A stretch of 64,000 nt of DNA, taken from positions 2,108,001 through 2,172,000 of the forward strand of contig AP024096.1 in assembly GCA_015099395.1 (NCBI GenBank). Reading direction: 5' to 3'. Positions 51,072 through 60,529 of the stretch are shown here, in pieces. The notes under the pieces are model-generated. The model saw only the letters and a list, made by a program, of their open reading frames with translations. It was not told where the DNA came from and did no database searches. The first letter of the stretch is position 1. Each line of letters begins with the position of its first letter. Source of the DNA: Ktedonobacteria bacterium brp13 (GTDB lineage Bacteria > Chloroflexota > Ktedonobacteria > Ktedonobacterales > Ktedonobacteraceae). A program made the translations under genes and the position numbers.

Positions 51072-52515
51072 CTGATTCTTACCCACATTTTACAAACGGA
51101 GGTGAAAAGCCAGTTGAACGCCCTCAAGAAGTGTCTGCAAGAAGAGCCACCCTTTCCAGATGGTTCGCCATCCGGGAGGGCCGTCAGAGGCACGAGCCAG
51201 GTACCCACCCAGGCGTGCTATCTCGATCCAAAATGTGCTCAACGTCATGGTGGTCGGCGATTGGTCAGAGCGCTCAGCCAATACAGCAAGCATCAGAGGA
51301 TCGATGACCTCAGAAGCCAGGCGCTCTGGATCAACGCGCGCGAGCTCACGTACTTGCAACAAGCGAATAGCCAGCGGGGACAAGAATCCCAACAAACGGA
51401 TCAGGCTGTCAACCTGTTGCAATTGCCGCTCTTCAATGCGACACCCACTTTTGAGACACTGATGATAGTCTTCAACCAACCAACGATGCTTGTACCACTC
51501 GACGCGCTCCCACGCCTGTTCCATCGTCGTTGTCGGAACCGAGGTCAACAGCACCCATTCCAGTGGCTTTTCGCCTTCAGGAGCGTGTTCTTCCCACACG
51601 CGAACGACCCACACCGGCATCGGGTCTTGGCTCGCTTGCGGTTCATTGCGCGGAGGCAAGAGCGTCATCTGTCCAAACGCCATCTGGAGTTGGGTCTCGC
51701 GAGCTTGGTGTCCATGCCGAGCGGGGATCTCGAATGGACGGCTTGCTTGGCTCAACCAGGATCGTGTCCGCATCAACGAGTAGGCAATCTCTTCATCCTC
51801 ATGCTCGATGCGGCGGTTTTGGGCTGCCCGGACCAAAAAGTGGGTCTTCGTCTGCTGACACGTCTGAAAAAAGGGGAACATATCGGCACCTCGATCGCCC
51901 ACATGAACCCAGATCTTTCCTGGATCGGGCGTCCCAATCGCCAGCACCTGGCGCATCCAGACGTCCGTTTCCCGTTCTTCTCTTTTGAGGCGTTGATGGC
52001 GTTGTTCCCCTTTGGGAGCAGGTACACGCACGAATGGTTCTTGTGCCAAACATCCAAGCACTTCTCGCCCCTCAGGATGAGGGCAGACCGCAAGCACTGT
52101 TTGCACAAAAAATCCGCGCCCACGTTCATTGCCAATTTGCCCGACACCGCTGATTTTGTGGCGATGCGACAGATCAATATCGGTCGTATCTTGGACCAAC
52201 AAGGTCACCGCAGAGGTGTTGGCTTGTTCTTTTGTCTGCTGCACATGTGGTTGTATCAGTTCCGCAAAGGTCACATCGGGTTCGTTAAGCAAACGATACA
52301 AGGCTTTCATCTCTTTCCAGGAGTGCATTTGAGTGGGCAGAGACCCCAGTGGATTTTCTGCCAAGCAGGCCGACACATGCACTGCTCGTCTCGTTCGACG
52401 CATATCGTGCAGTTGGACCGTCCCAAAGGTTCGCTCGGCCCAGCTTTTAGGATCCAGTATGTCTTGTTTGTTCATCCTGCATTTTATCACTTTGTAAAAT
52501 GTGGGTAAGAATCAG
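51072..52515 (-). mobile_element. IS4-family insertion sequence B
   Basis: 1444 bases bounded by perfect inverted repeats of 25 bp, starting CTGATTCTTACCCACATTTT. They are flanked by the 10-bp direct duplication GGCTCAAGCC (51062-51071 and 52516-52525). Ten bases fits the IS4 family. Joining the flanks gives CCCCATGGCTCAAGCCAGGGG minus one copy, itself a hairpin, so the element landed in a palindromic site, probably the left end of the neighbouring TnpB element. Confidence 0.92.
51090..52490 (-). CDS. IS4/Tn5-type DDE transposase
   Basis: 466 residues. The N-terminal DNA-binding region begins SWAERTFGTVQLHDMRRTRR. Catalytic motifs are TLLVQDTTDID (first Asp), VHVGDRGADMFPFF (second Asp) and the signature VEWYKHRWLVEDYHQCLKSG, giving the Glu. 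The C-terminus resembles the Tn5 dimerisation domain. The frame is open throughout. ATG at 52475 is an alternative start. Confidence 0.92.
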   Translation of the reverse strand: MIKCRMNKQDILDPKSWAERTFGTVQLHDMRRTRRAVHVSACLAENPLGSLPTQMHSWKEMKALYRLLNEPDVTFAELIQPHVQQTKEQANTSAVTLLVQDTTDIDLSHRHKISGVGQIGNERGRGFFVQTVLAVCPHPEGREVLGCLAQEPFVRVPAPKGEQRHQRLKREERETDVWMRQVLAIGTPDPGKIWVHVGDRGADMFPFFQTCQQTKTHFLVRAAQNRRIEHEDEEIAYSLMRTRSWLSQASRPFEIPARHGHQARETQLQMAFGQMTLLPPRNEPQASQDPMPVWVVRVWEEHAPEGEKPLEWVLLTSVPTTTMEQAWERVEWYKHRWLVEDYHQCLKSGCRIEERQLQQVDSLIRLLGFLSPLAIRLLQVRELARVDPERLASEVIDPLMLAVLAERSDQSPTTMTLSTFWIEIARLGGYLARASDGPPGWRTIWKGWLFLQTLLEGVQLAFHLRL

Positions 52516-52572
52516 GGCTCAAGCCAGGGGTTTTACGCCGCAACCAAATAATTTACTGGCTCCTGGAAGAGT

Positions 52573-53393
52573 CTACACTCTTCCTTCATTGCTGCTTAAG
52601 AGATAGTGCAAAAGACTTGCAATGGGTGTGGGCGACTCCACCTGTTGTGCTGTCTTTTTGAAGAGACCAACATCCTTCAGCGGTATTGCATTCTGGCTGA
52701 AAGGCGCAGTTGCCTCGGCAATCCTCTTGCCATAGCTCTGATAGATTGGAGCGGGGAATAACGTTTGTGTCAGCATATCGACAACTGCTTTTGGATCGAC
52801 TCCATTTTTCGCTGCCATCGAGAGTGCTTCTCTCAAAGAGTATCCGGCTGAAGAAATCAGGAAGTTTCCAACGAGCTTGACAAGCGTTGCCGCGCCGGCC
52901 TCTTCACCAAAATCGAAGATACCCTGCCCCCCATTGCCTTCAGGAGTGGTCGGACTCGTTCTTTGGCTCTCTGTGGACCGGCAAAAGGAATCCAGAGCTT
53001 TTGGGCGACCGCTGCCTCAGGTCTGCCAAAGATAGGTGCCTCGATATAGACACTGCCATGCTGTGCATGCATGGCCGCAAGCTTCTTTGACGTTTCAGGC
53101 AACACCGTGCTCATCGAAAGATGGATACCATTCGGTCCCAGGTGCTCTAAAAACCCATCGCTCATGACGACGCTTTCCAGAGCCGCATCATCCCACACAA
53201 TGGTCGCGACAATCCCCCCGGTCATCACAGCGTCAACTGGTCGGGTCACCAGTTGCGCGCCCTGAGCAACCAGTGATTCCGCTTTGCTCGCAGTGCGGTT
53301 GTACACCAGGAGAGAATAGCCGGCATTGAGGAGATTGGTAGCTATTGGGAGACCTAGCTGGCCGAGTCCGATAAATCCAATTGTTTCACTCAT
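52573..53393 (-). pseudogene. 6PGDH-like NAD(P)-dependent dehydrogenase, frameshifted
   Basis: The first frame (53393 to about 52920) has the Rossmann start ETIGFIGLGQLGLPIATNLL and LSMSTVLPETSKKLA. It should continue as GIFDFGEEAGAATLVKLVGN and ISSAGYSLREALSMAAKNGV, which are found in a second frame ending at 52573 with the catalytic-Lys region intact. The frames part in a run of six G (minus strand) near 52935. This is either a real mutation or a homopolymer error in the assembly. Without the shift it is a normal 290-residue protein of the 3-hydroxyisobutyrate dehydrogenase type. Regulated by the adjacent MerR gene judging from the shared operator. Confidence 0.8.
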
Positions 53394-53423
53394 TTTTATC
53401 AATCCTTCTGAATAAGTTGACTT

Positions 53424-53459
53424 ACCAAACATGATGTTAACGTCAACGTCATGTTTGGT
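53424..53459. promoter_or_regulatory. 36-bp palindromic operator before the dehydrogenase
   Basis: ACCAAACATGA (53424-53434) and TCATGTTTGGT (53449-53459) are perfect inverted arms around a centre containing GTTAACGTCAAC. MerR regulators bind such dyads between -35 and -10. The related ACGTTAACGT occurs in the leader of the MerR gene. Confidence 0.7.
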
Positions 53460-53471
53460 GTAAAAAAAAGC

Positions 53472-53861
53472 CTAGTGCTGTTCCGTTTCTTCAAACCAGC
53501 GCTCGAAGCGCTCGATATTGGCCTGCAAGTCAGCACGAAATTGCTGTAACGCACCGATCTTCTGGTCCGCCTCAGCGAGATGTTGGCGCAGGATGGCGAG
53601 GATTTTCTGTTTTGGTTGTATTCCACTTGGGTCAGTGAAGTAGAGGTCGATGACGTCACGTATTTCATCCAGACTGAGTCCAAGCTTCTTTAACTGGTCA
53701 ATTTTCCGCAGGCGGGCAAGCGTCTCCTCTGCGTAGTAGTGCTGACCGTGGCCTTCACGCTCACCTGGAGGGAGCAGTCCAATGCTCTCGTAATATCGAA
53801 CGGTGCGCGGGGTTACCCCGGCTCGTTCCGTCAAATCACCTATACGCATGCGGTCGTTCAT
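53472..53861 (-). CDS. MerR-family transcriptional regulator
   Basis: 129 residues from ATG 53861, with GGAG six bases upstream. The winged helix is RIGDLTERAGVTPRTVRYYE, then SIGLLPPGEREGHGQHYYAE, and a long coiled-coil helix from about residue 70 (DPSGIQPKQKILAILRQHLA) to the C-terminus. No Cys pair for metal binding is present, so it senses something other than a soft metal. It lies head to tail with the dehydrogenase and probably controls both. Confidence 0.92.
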   Translation of the reverse strand: MNDRMRIGDLTERAGVTPRTVRYYESIGLLPPGEREGHGQHYYAEETLARLRKIDQLKKLGLSLDEIRDVIDLYFTDPSGIQPKQKILAILRQHLAEADQKIGALQQFRADLQANIERFERWFEETEQH

Positions 53862-53873
53862 CACTCACTCCAA

Positions 53874-53891
53874 ATGTTACGTTAACGTCAT
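53874..53891. promoter_or_regulatory. Second MerR site, before the MerR gene
   Basis: ATGTTACGTTAACGTCAT contains the perfect 10-bp palindrome ACGTTAACGT and shares its core with the operator at 53424-53459. It lies 13 bases upstream of the MerR start codon, fitting autoregulation. Confidence 0.55.
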
Positions 53892-54222
53892 GTTGATATG
53901 ATACAATCGTAGCGAGGCATTGTCAAGGGCTTTAAGGTGCAGGTTAAATAGCATCTGGGATGCGTGACAACAGCGTAATTTAATTTTTTGGCGCTTCCAC
54001 CTGCGACCACGAGTGAAAGGGCTACCTGATAACAAGCATCAACAATAGCTTCCAGGTTCTGCTCGTCGGAAATGGCAAGGCCAGCGCGACGATTCCTGGC
54101 AAGGCGCGCAGCGACCCCAATGGTCATTTCGAACAGAACATCCATTGGTAGATCTAATGGATGTGTTACACTGTTTCCATGCGTGATGCATCAAAAAAAG
54201 ACGATGGAGGGAAAGAACTCGT
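53892..54222. other. Intergenic region with a possible gene remnant
   Basis: A minus-strand frame from 54145 to 53888 could encode 85 residues including RAGLAISDEQNLEAIVDACY, which looks protein-like. It has no ribosome site and runs through the MerR operator, so it is at best a remnant. Otherwise nothing is recognised. Confidence 0.3.
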
Positions 54223-55251
54223 ATGGAGCCAATCAACGTTTTTGACTACGAAACCCTGGCAAAGGAACGGATGAACCCAGCCTATTGGGATTATTATGCA
54301 GGTGGCAGCGATGACGAGGTCACCTTGCGGGACAATCAGAGGGATTTCGCTCGCATCCGCTTGCGCCCGCGTATGCTGGTCGATGTCAGGCAGTGTAATA
54401 CCAGCACCAGCGTACAGGGTTTGCCGATCTCCATGCCTATTCTGGTTGCTCCTACGGCTATGCACTGTCTGGCTCATTCTGAAGGGGAATGCGCAACAGC
54501 TCAGGGTGCCGGAGCAGTTGATACCCTGATGATCGCCAGCACCAGTGCAACACGCACACTCGAAGAGATTGCCCAGGCGGCCAGTGGTCCGCTCTGGTTC
54601 CAACTCTATATCTACTACTCGCTGGACGTCGCAGCCGGACTGGTCCGGCGGGCTGAGAGGGCAGGCTATCAGGCCATTGTGCTGACCGTAGATTTACCCG
54701 CCATGGGAAATCGCGAGCGAAGCAGACGGCACGGAGTGCCAATGCCGCCTCCACCACTAGTTAGAGCCAATTTTGTAGGTATCGGACAAGAGGACATTGG
54801 ACAGGTTGCCGTGACGTGGGAAACGATTGATTGGCTGCGCACTATCACTTCGTTGCCTGTCCTGATCAAGGGCATCTTAACTGCCGAGGATGCACAGCTA
54901 GCAATTGCGCACGGCGTCTCCGGCATTATCGTCTCGAACCATGGAGGACGCCAACTGGATGGAGTCGTGACGAGTATCGAGGCGCTACCGGAGATTGTCG
55001 AGGCTGTGGCTGGACGCTGTGAGGTGTATATGGATGGTGGCATCCGCCGTGGCACTGATATCTTCAAGGCGCTCGCCCTGGGCGCTCGCGCCGTACTGGT
55101 TGGTCGACCGATAATCTGGGGCCTGGCCGCCGATGGTGCACGCGGCGTTCAACAGGTGCTTTCAATCCTGCACACCGAACTCGAACTTGCGATGAAACTG
55201 GCAGGTTGCCCCACACTCGCCAGCATTAATCATACCTTTCTGAAATTGTAA
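54223..55251 (+). CDS. FMN-dependent alpha-hydroxy-acid oxidase/dehydrogenase
   Basis: 342 residues, the whole length of the family TIM barrel. Marks are the N-terminal FDYETLAKERMNPAYWDYYA, the FMN site PILVAPTAMHCLAHSEGE, WFQLYIY, the phosphate and substrate site VLIKGILTAEDAQ, and the active-site motif SNHGGRQLDG with the catalytic His, then MDGGIRRGTDIFKALALGAR. Such enzymes oxidise lactate, glycolate or similar acids to the keto acid; which one is not decidable here. GGAGGG lies about eleven bases upstream of the ATG. Confidence 0.94.
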   Translation: MEPINVFDYETLAKERMNPAYWDYYAGGSDDEVTLRDNQRDFARIRLRPRMLVDVRQCNTSTSVQGLPISMPILVAPTAMHCLAHSEGECATAQGAGAVDTLMIASTSATRTLEEIAQAASGPLWFQLYIYYSLDVAAGLVRRAERAGYQAIVLTVDLPAMGNRERSRRHGVPMPPPPLVRANFVGIGQEDIGQVAVTWETIDWLRTITSLPVLIKGILTAEDAQLAIAHGVSGIIVSNHGGRQLDGVVTSIEALPEIVEAVAGRCEVYMDGGIRRGTDIFKALALGARAVLVGRPIIWGLAADGARGVQQVLSILHTELELAMKLAGCPTLASINHTFLKL

Positions 55252-55473
55252 TGATCCGGATGATAGATAATATCTTCAAATCTGACCTTGACTTCCTGCT
55301 CTGAATCGATCTGCTTTGCATATTTTTACACATAGAATACGTGAATTATAACAGGCAAGCAATACTTGTACACTCTTTTTTCTACTGCTATCTATCCTTA
55401 AAAGTGCAGGTGATTATTCAGTATGAGCTCCTATTGTTCAGATATGAGGTCGGTGACGATAAAACCGATAGGC

Positions 55474-55534
55474 TTGCCATATCCGTACTGGAGAGTGGTA
55501 TACTCACATGGGTTGACTGATTTTCACAACCCAT
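55474..55534 (+). promoter_or_regulatory. Possible pgi promoter and leader hairpin
   Basis: TTGCCA (55474-55479) and TATACT (55499-55504) are 19 bases apart, long for a promoter. Just downstream ATGGGTTG (55508-55515) pairs with CAACCCAT (55527-55534), placing a hairpin or operator at the start of the message. The rest of 55252-55473 shows no feature. Confidence 0.45.
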
Positions 55535-55559
55535 CTAAGTTAAAGAGGAGAATTTCCCT

Positions 55560-57200
55560 ATGTCAGTCAAAACACCGACATTAACACAGCTACCCGCCTG
55601 GAAAGCTCTTGAAGACCATTACCAGAAGACTCGTAATCTTCACCTGCGCACACTTTTTGCGGAGGATCCTGAGCGTGGTAAACGTCTGACTCTTGAGGCT
55701 GAAGGCATCTATTTAGATTACTCAAAAAACCGTCTTACCGATGAAACCATCAAGTTACTTTTGAGCCTGGCTGAGTCCGTTGGCTTACGGGAACGCATTG
55801 ATGCAATGTTTCGCGGTGATAAGATAAACGTCACAGAAAAACGCGCCGTTCTGCATACAGCTCTCCGTGCGACAAAAGATCAGAAGATTATCGTCGATGG
55901 TCAGGATGTGGTACCAGAGGTCCATGAGGTGCTTGATCGCATGGCAGACTTCTCGCAGCGCGTTCGCAGTGGCGAATGGAAAGGCTTTACCGGGAAACGC
56001 ATCCGTAATGTCGTGAATATCGGTATTGGCGGATCAGATCTCGGCCCGGCCATGGCGTATGAAGCACTCAAACATTACAGTGATCGGAATATGACCTGCC
56101 GCTTCGTCTCCAATGTCGACGGCACCGATTTCGCAGAGGCCGTTATTGACCTTGATCCAGAGGACACTCTCTTCATTGTGTCATCAAAAACATTTACGAC
56201 AATCGAGACGTTGACCAATGCTCGTTCCGCTCGCGACTGGCTCCTACGCACACTCAAAGATGATAAGGCCGTTGCGAAACACTTCGTCGCTGTCTCAACC
56301 AACGCAACTGAGGTTGAGAAATTTGGCATCGATACGCAGAATATGTTTGGCTTCTGGGATTGGGTCGGAGGTCGCTACTCATACGATTCAGCTATTGGGC
56401 TCTCACTGATGATCGCGATTGGACCAGAGAATTTCCGTCAGATGCTGGCAGGTTTCCACTCCATGGATGAGCATTTCCGCACAACTCCATTCGAGCGCAA
56501 CCTCCCTGTACTCCTGGCGTTAATCGGCGTCTGGTACAACAATTTCTTTGGCGCTGAAACAGTGGCTATCCTGCCTTACGATCAATACCTGAATCGCTTG
56601 AGTGCCTACCTTCAGCAGCTTGATATGGAGAGCAACGGGAAGCATGTAGACCTGAATGGCAATGTTGTGAATTATCAGACCGGCCCTATTATCTGGGGTC
56701 AGCCAGGTACCAACGGTCAGCATGCCTTTTATCAGCTTATCCACCAGGGTACAAAGTTAATCCCCTGTGACTTCATCGGTTTCTGCCAGACACTCAACCC
56801 GCTTAAACCACATCATGATCTGCTCATGGCAAACTTCCTGGCGCAAACTGAAGCATTAGCCTTCGGTAAGACGTCCGCAGAGGTCGCAGCGGATGGGGTC
56901 CCTGATTTCCAGATTCCCCATCGCACCTTCGAAGGCAACCATCCAACCAATACTATTCTTGCTTCCCGCCTTACTCCCGAGGCGCTGGGCAAGATTATTG
57001 CGCTCTATGAGCACAAAGTGTTCGTTCAGGGCACAATCTGGAACATTAACTCGTTCGATCAGTGGGGCGTTGAGCTCGGTAAGGTTCTGGCTAATCGTAT
57101 CATTCCAGAACTGGAGAGCGCTCAAGAGCCCAAATTGTCGCATGACAGCTCGACAAACACATTAATCCAGCGCTATCGCCAGCTCCGTAACGCGGAATAA
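55560..57200 (+). CDS. pgi: Glucose-6-phosphate isomerase
   Basis: 546 residues, the length of the long bacterial/eukaryotic type. Interconverts glucose-6-phosphate and fructose-6-phosphate in glycolysis. Seen are [20 protein letters not shown], the signature [20 protein letters not shown], the [20 protein letters not shown] segment with the catalytic Glu/His region, and the C-terminal signature [16 protein letters not shown] with the catalytic Lys. AAAGAGGAG precedes the ATG. Monocistronic, closed by a strong hairpin. Confidence 0.97.
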   Translation: MSVKTPTLTQLPAWKALEDHYQKTRNLHLRTLFAEDPERGKRLTLEAEGIYLDYSKNRLTDETIKLLLSLAESVGLRERIDAMFRGDKINVTEKRAVLHTALRATKDQKIIVDGQDVVPEVHEVLDRMADFSQRVRSGEWKGFTGKRIRNVVNIGIGGSDLGPAMAYEALKHYSDRNMTCRFVSNVDGTDFAEAVIDLDPEDTLFIVSSKTFTTIETLTNARSARDWLLRTLKDDKAVAKHFVAVSTNATEVEKFGIDTQNMFGFWDWVGGRYSYDSAIGLSLMIAIGPENFRQMLAGFHSMDEHFRTTPFERNLPVLLALIGVWYNNFFGAETVAILPYDQYLNRLSAYLQQLDMESNGKHVDLNGNVVNYQTGPIIWGQPGTNGQHAFYQLIHQGTKLIPCDFIGFCQTLNPLKPHHDLLMANFLAQTEALAFGKTSAEVAADGVPDFQIPHRTFEGNHPTNTILASRLTPEALGKIIALYEHKVFVQGTIWNINSFDQWGVELGKVLANRIIPELESAQEPKLSHDSSTNTLIQRYRQLRNAE

Positions 57201-57213
57201 CTGCCATACGCAC

Positions 57214-57257
57214 GAATGCACCAGGTCCTCTCCGTTAGCCTGGTGCATTCTACTTTT
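57214..57257. terminator. Bidirectional terminator after pgi
   Basis: GAATGCACCAGG (57214-57225) pairs perfectly with CCTGGTGCATTC (57239-57250), followed by TACTTTTT. It lies between the convergent pgi and MEDS-domain genes and could serve both. Confidence 0.8.
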
Positions 57258-57268
57258 TGGCGTTCCTA

Positions 57269-57931
57269 TTACACTCCATTATACGGGTCCTGCTTTCCTT
57301 TCCGTAAACGTAGAATCTTGAGCATATAATCTTCAGAGTTCATGTAATATGGATTGCGCCTGATAAATTTCCCGACCACTGCAATAGGATGCAATTTAAG
57401 TAGGTCCACTACGAGATTAGCGGCCAGAATCTTCTGATAATCGTAGTGCATTAATGCGATAATTGGTATGCCCTGGAAGGTGAAAACGGCGTCAGAAGCG
57501 GCTTCATATTTAAGAACTTTTTCTGGCGGCGTTACATCATTTACCAACCAATTCATATCTATGGAGATGCGAGCACCCTTCCATCCCTCTTTTAGAGCGT
57601 GCGCCACAAATGTTTGATGCGTTGACAAAAGATAGTAAGGATCGAAGCGACCATCCTTTGATAAAAATGGCGTTTTATCGTCGATTAAAATGAGTTGACC
57701 ACTTGCGATACACGTCACTATATCAACATGCACTTTTTGTAGATCTTCATGTAATTGCTCTACCTGCTCAGCAGCGCCAGCAAATAAGCACTTTTCGCCA
57801 GACTTTAAACCTATCTGTAATAAATGTGCTGTGACTGCAGATATCTCCGTGACCTTGCTATACATCTGGCAAATATGTGATCCGGCAGGAATACGTTCTG
57901 AGCGCCCCTCAACATTCAAATCCATCACCAT
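57269..57931 (-). CDS. MEDS-domain sensor protein
   Basis: 220 residues. It follows the MEDS (methanogen/methylotroph, DcmR sensory) domain: AGSHICQMYSKVTEISAVTA, KSGEKCLFAGAAEQVEQLHE, then ARISIDMNW and FQGIPIIALMHYDYQKI, with a RecA-like fold. No DNA-binding or kinase part is attached, so it is a stand-alone sensor; in Ktedonobacteria and Streptomyces such domains act as partners of anti-sigma or histidine kinase systems. AAGGGGA precedes the ATG. Ligand unknown. Confidence 0.85.
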   Translation of the reverse strand: MVMDLNVEGRSERIPAGSHICQMYSKVTEISAVTAHLLQIGLKSGEKCLFAGAAEQVEQLHEDLQKVHVDIVTCIASGQLILIDDKTPFLSKDGRFDPYYLLSTHQTFVAHALKEGWKGARISIDMNWLVNDVTPPEKVLKYEAASDAVFTFQGIPIIALMHYDYQKILAANLVVDLLKLHPIAVVGKFIRRNPYYMNSEDYMLKILRLRKGKQDPYNGV

Positions 57932-58178
57932 CTTCGATCCCCTTTACACTCGCTATTATTATTATTCAAGATACACTATTGTTCGTATAAGCAGTATCGA
58001 TATTACCTATAGCTACGCTAATCCTCTATCACGTCTTTGCACAAAAACCCCTCAAAGGATAGCTATAAGTGCAGTAATGCATATACATTTCTCACAGCTT
58101 TAACACTGAAAACTACTTCCATGTACATAATTCAGTAGAAGTATATAAGTATTAAAAAGCCTTGTCAAGCAAGACACA

Positions 58179-58916
58179 TTACACTTCTACCATTTCAGCA
58201 AACACTCCTTTATGGAGCATCATCGTTACTGCTTTGACACCGGCAATTTTCCTAAACTCATCAATTGCTTGCATCAAATCGCCTTCGTATTTGATACGAC
58301 AATGTAGCTTCAGCGTAGATTCTGCCTCTTCCTGAGCGCTATCCTCCTTCTGCATGCTTATCCTCTCAACCTCAATCGAAAATTTTGTCAATATACTATA
58401 AATTTTTCCTATTACCTGCTCTCCCGCACCACTACTCAACTGTATCTCCAGCGCTTTTTGACTTGAAGTACGCTTATTGAACATGTATGCTTCAATATAT
58501 CTTAAACCAACAAGGACAAACAATGCCATCACTGTCGCAATACAGGCGGGTATATAGAATCCTGCGCCACAGGCCATGCCTACGGCGGCCACGATCCAGA
58601 TAGTAGCGGCACTGGTTAAACCTCTGACTCTACCGCTGCCTTGCCGTGAAAAAATGGTGCCCGCACCTAAAAAACCAATGCCAGCCACAATATAGGAAGC
58701 GATACGCGTCGGGTCAAATTGCACATGCGGATAGCTGGTAAAGCCGATAAAAGCATAACCAGATATCAATGTAAATAAGGCTGTCCCCAGGGCCACAAGA
58801 GCATTCGTGCGCAACCCTGCATTGTGCTCGGTGACCTCACGCTCGCCACCAAGTACAGCTCCCAGCAACATTGCCAGAATGAGGCGCACAGTCACTTCGG
58901 AAAAGGAAATATCCAA
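58179..58916 (-). CDS. MgtC/SapB-family membrane protein
   Basis: 245 residues from a TTG start at 58916, which has GGAGGG seven bases upstream and yields the family N-terminus DISFSEVTVRLILAMLLGAV then LGGEREV; an in-frame ATG at 58937 has no such site. Five membrane segments follow, with GLRTNALVALGTALFTL, IVAGIGFLGAGTIF and LTSAATIWIVAAVGMACGAG. The C-terminal part (about 150-245) is an ACT-like cytoplasmic domain. MgtC-type proteins are linked to Mg2+ limitation and control of ATP synthase or K+ transport. No riboswitch is seen upstream. Confidence 0.9.
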   Translation of the reverse strand: MDISFSEVTVRLILAMLLGAVLGGEREVTEHNAGLRTNALVALGTALFTLISGYAFIGFTSYPHVQFDPTRIASYIVAGIGFLGAGTIFSRQGSGRVRGLTSAATIWIVAAVGMACGAGFYIPACIATVMALFVLVGLRYIEAYMFNKRTSSQKALEIQLSSGAGEQVIGKIYSILTKFSIEVERISMQKEDSAQEEAESTLKLHCRIKYEGDLMQAIDEFRKIAGVKAVTMMLHKGVFAEMVEV

Positions 58917-59010
58917 TCTTTTTCCCTCCAGGGTCATTCGTCATCAAATGTGTTCTATTGTTATTATAGAATAAATATGCCATATATTATAGAACAGTCT
59001 ATCGAATGTT

Positions 59011-60219
59011 TTACACAGCGGGCAGCTCTCCTAGTCTGACACGTAGCGTCTGTAGTCGATTGCCGCGGTAAAACTTTACCGTCACAATGTCATTAAGATC
59101 CTTGGTCAATAGGGCATCACTCAGCGATAAGACATTGCTGACAGGCTTCGCATCAACGGACACAATGATATCTCCACGTCTCAATCCAGCCTGGTCAGCC
59201 GCTTCGCCTGGTATCACACTGACGACAAGAGCACCTTGCGTTGTTGCTAGATTTTCCTGAGCTGCAATAATCGGGTCAACATCTACTACTTGCGCATCCA
59301 GCGCAGCGCGCCCCGTATGGATCACATGCCCGCCAGCTATCAGTTGGGGCACAATAAAGCGTATTCGATTCGAAGGGATAGCAAAGCCAACACCATTGGC
59401 TGGCTTTTTAAATTCTGGATCAATGGCCGTTAAGGTTGGAATACCAACAAGATCTCCATGCATATCAACCAGAGCACCACCACTGTTACCAGGGTTAATT
59501 TCAGCATCTGTTTGAATGGTACTGGGTAGAATCTGCCCATTACCACCGGTTGCAACATTGCGTCCGAGTGCGCTTACAATGCCGCTGGTGACGGTCTGTG
59601 TGATGCCTAATGGATTCCCAATCGCCATGACTGCCTGTCCCACCTGTAACTGCGATGAATCTCCCAGGTTGATTGTATTCAAGGTGTGTTGTCTGCTATC
59701 GACTTTCACGACGGCAAGATCATCAGCGGCTGCGGTTCCCACTAATGTCGCAGGCAACATCTGACCATTATAGAAAACGACCTCTATGCTCCGCTCCCCA
59801 GCAATAACATGGTTATTGGTAACAATATATCCCTGACGACCTATAATCACGCCAGAGCCATTACTACTGCTATTACCCGATCCTTTTACGTTGATCTGCA
59901 CAACAGCCGGTCTTACGGACACAATAATTTTTTCTCTCTGAGTCTCGGCGACCCTTAGCACATAGGCCGCATTGCGCCCTACTAATAATTGCGAGTGCAG
60001 GGCATTCTGAAAACCAAATTGCCAGCCTGATAGCAGACCAATACTAAAGACAAACGCGATGACGAAAGCAGCAAGCAGGACGTTGCGATTGCTCCAGCGC
60101 CCGTTCCGGTAGTGTGGAAGCGGGCGCGCAGCATGTCCTTTATCGACAGTCGATGCAGTATCATCCTTCGTGCCATCGATAGCAGGTGTTTCATTATGAC
60201 CATCATATGGAGTTCCCAT
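59011..60219 (-). CDS. HtrA/DegP-type membrane-anchored serine protease
   Basis: 402 residues from ATG 60219 (GGAAGGAG upstream). A cytoplasmic N-terminus of about 46 residues precedes one membrane segment (NVLLAAFVIAFVFSIGLLSG). The trypsin-like domain carries the triad H137 (YIVTNNHVIAG), D167 (AADDLAVVKV) and S246 (INPGNSGGALVD). A single PDZ domain closes the protein (about 310-402, AGLRRGDIIVSVDAKPVSNV). It degrades or refolds damaged exported proteins outside the membrane. Confidence 0.95.
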   Translation of the reverse strand: MGTPYDGHNETPAIDGTKDDTASTVDKGHAARPLPHYRNGRWSNRNVLLAAFVIAFVFSIGLLSGWQFGFQNALHSQLLVGRNAAYVLRVAETQREKIIVSVRPAVVQINVKGSGNSSSNGSGVIIGRQGYIVTNNHVIAGERSIEVVFYNGQMLPATLVGTAAADDLAVVKVDSRQHTLNTINLGDSSQLQVGQAVMAIGNPLGITQTVTSGIVSALGRNVATGGNGQILPSTIQTDAEINPGNSGGALVDMHGDLVGIPTLTAIDPEFKKPANGVGFAIPSNRIRFIVPQLIAGGHVIHTGRAALDAQVVDVDPIIAAQENLATTQGALVVSVIPGEAADQAGLRRGDIIVSVDAKPVSNVLSLSDALLTKDLNDIVTVKFYRGNRLQTLRVRLGELPAV

Positions 60220-60352
60220 GCACCACAATCTCCTTCCACAGCAACGGCTCTATGCTATAGATCACTCTATGGTTCATTCATATACAGATGAGACAAAAAG
60301 AATGCATTACAATGAAAAATACGACCCACACCACTTGATTGTTACGTGCACG

Positions 60353-60372
60353 CCACAATCAAGTGATTGTGG
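60353..60372. promoter_or_regulatory. Palindromic operator between divergent genes
   Basis: CCACAATCA-AG-TGATTGTGG is a perfect inverted repeat with 9-bp arms. GTGCAC lies on both sides (60346 and 60380), and a further half site CACTTGATTGT lies at 60332. It sits in the 310-base gap between the divergent htrA-like and Gfo/Idh genes, so a repressor for either is likely. Confidence 0.55.
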
Positions 60373-60529
60373 TGATATAGTGCACACACCTTCATCTATC
60401 CCTTATCCCTGTTTCTCCTTGGAAAGCACATTGATTCCATGATATTATGTAGCTAAAGCTTGTGCTATTTGTACAAACAGTTTTGAAAATCTGTGTAATT
60501 CTCATCTTTATCGGGAAGAGGTATTTCTA

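Noticed and set aside
51060..52508. 482-residue plus-strand reading frame
   Set aside because: It is the antisense of the IS4-type transposase, which has clear DDE motifs; the plus-strand protein has no recognisable domain.
53888..54145. 85-residue minus-strand frame
   Set aside because: Partly protein-like but without a ribosome site and overlapping the MerR operator; kept only as a possible remnant.
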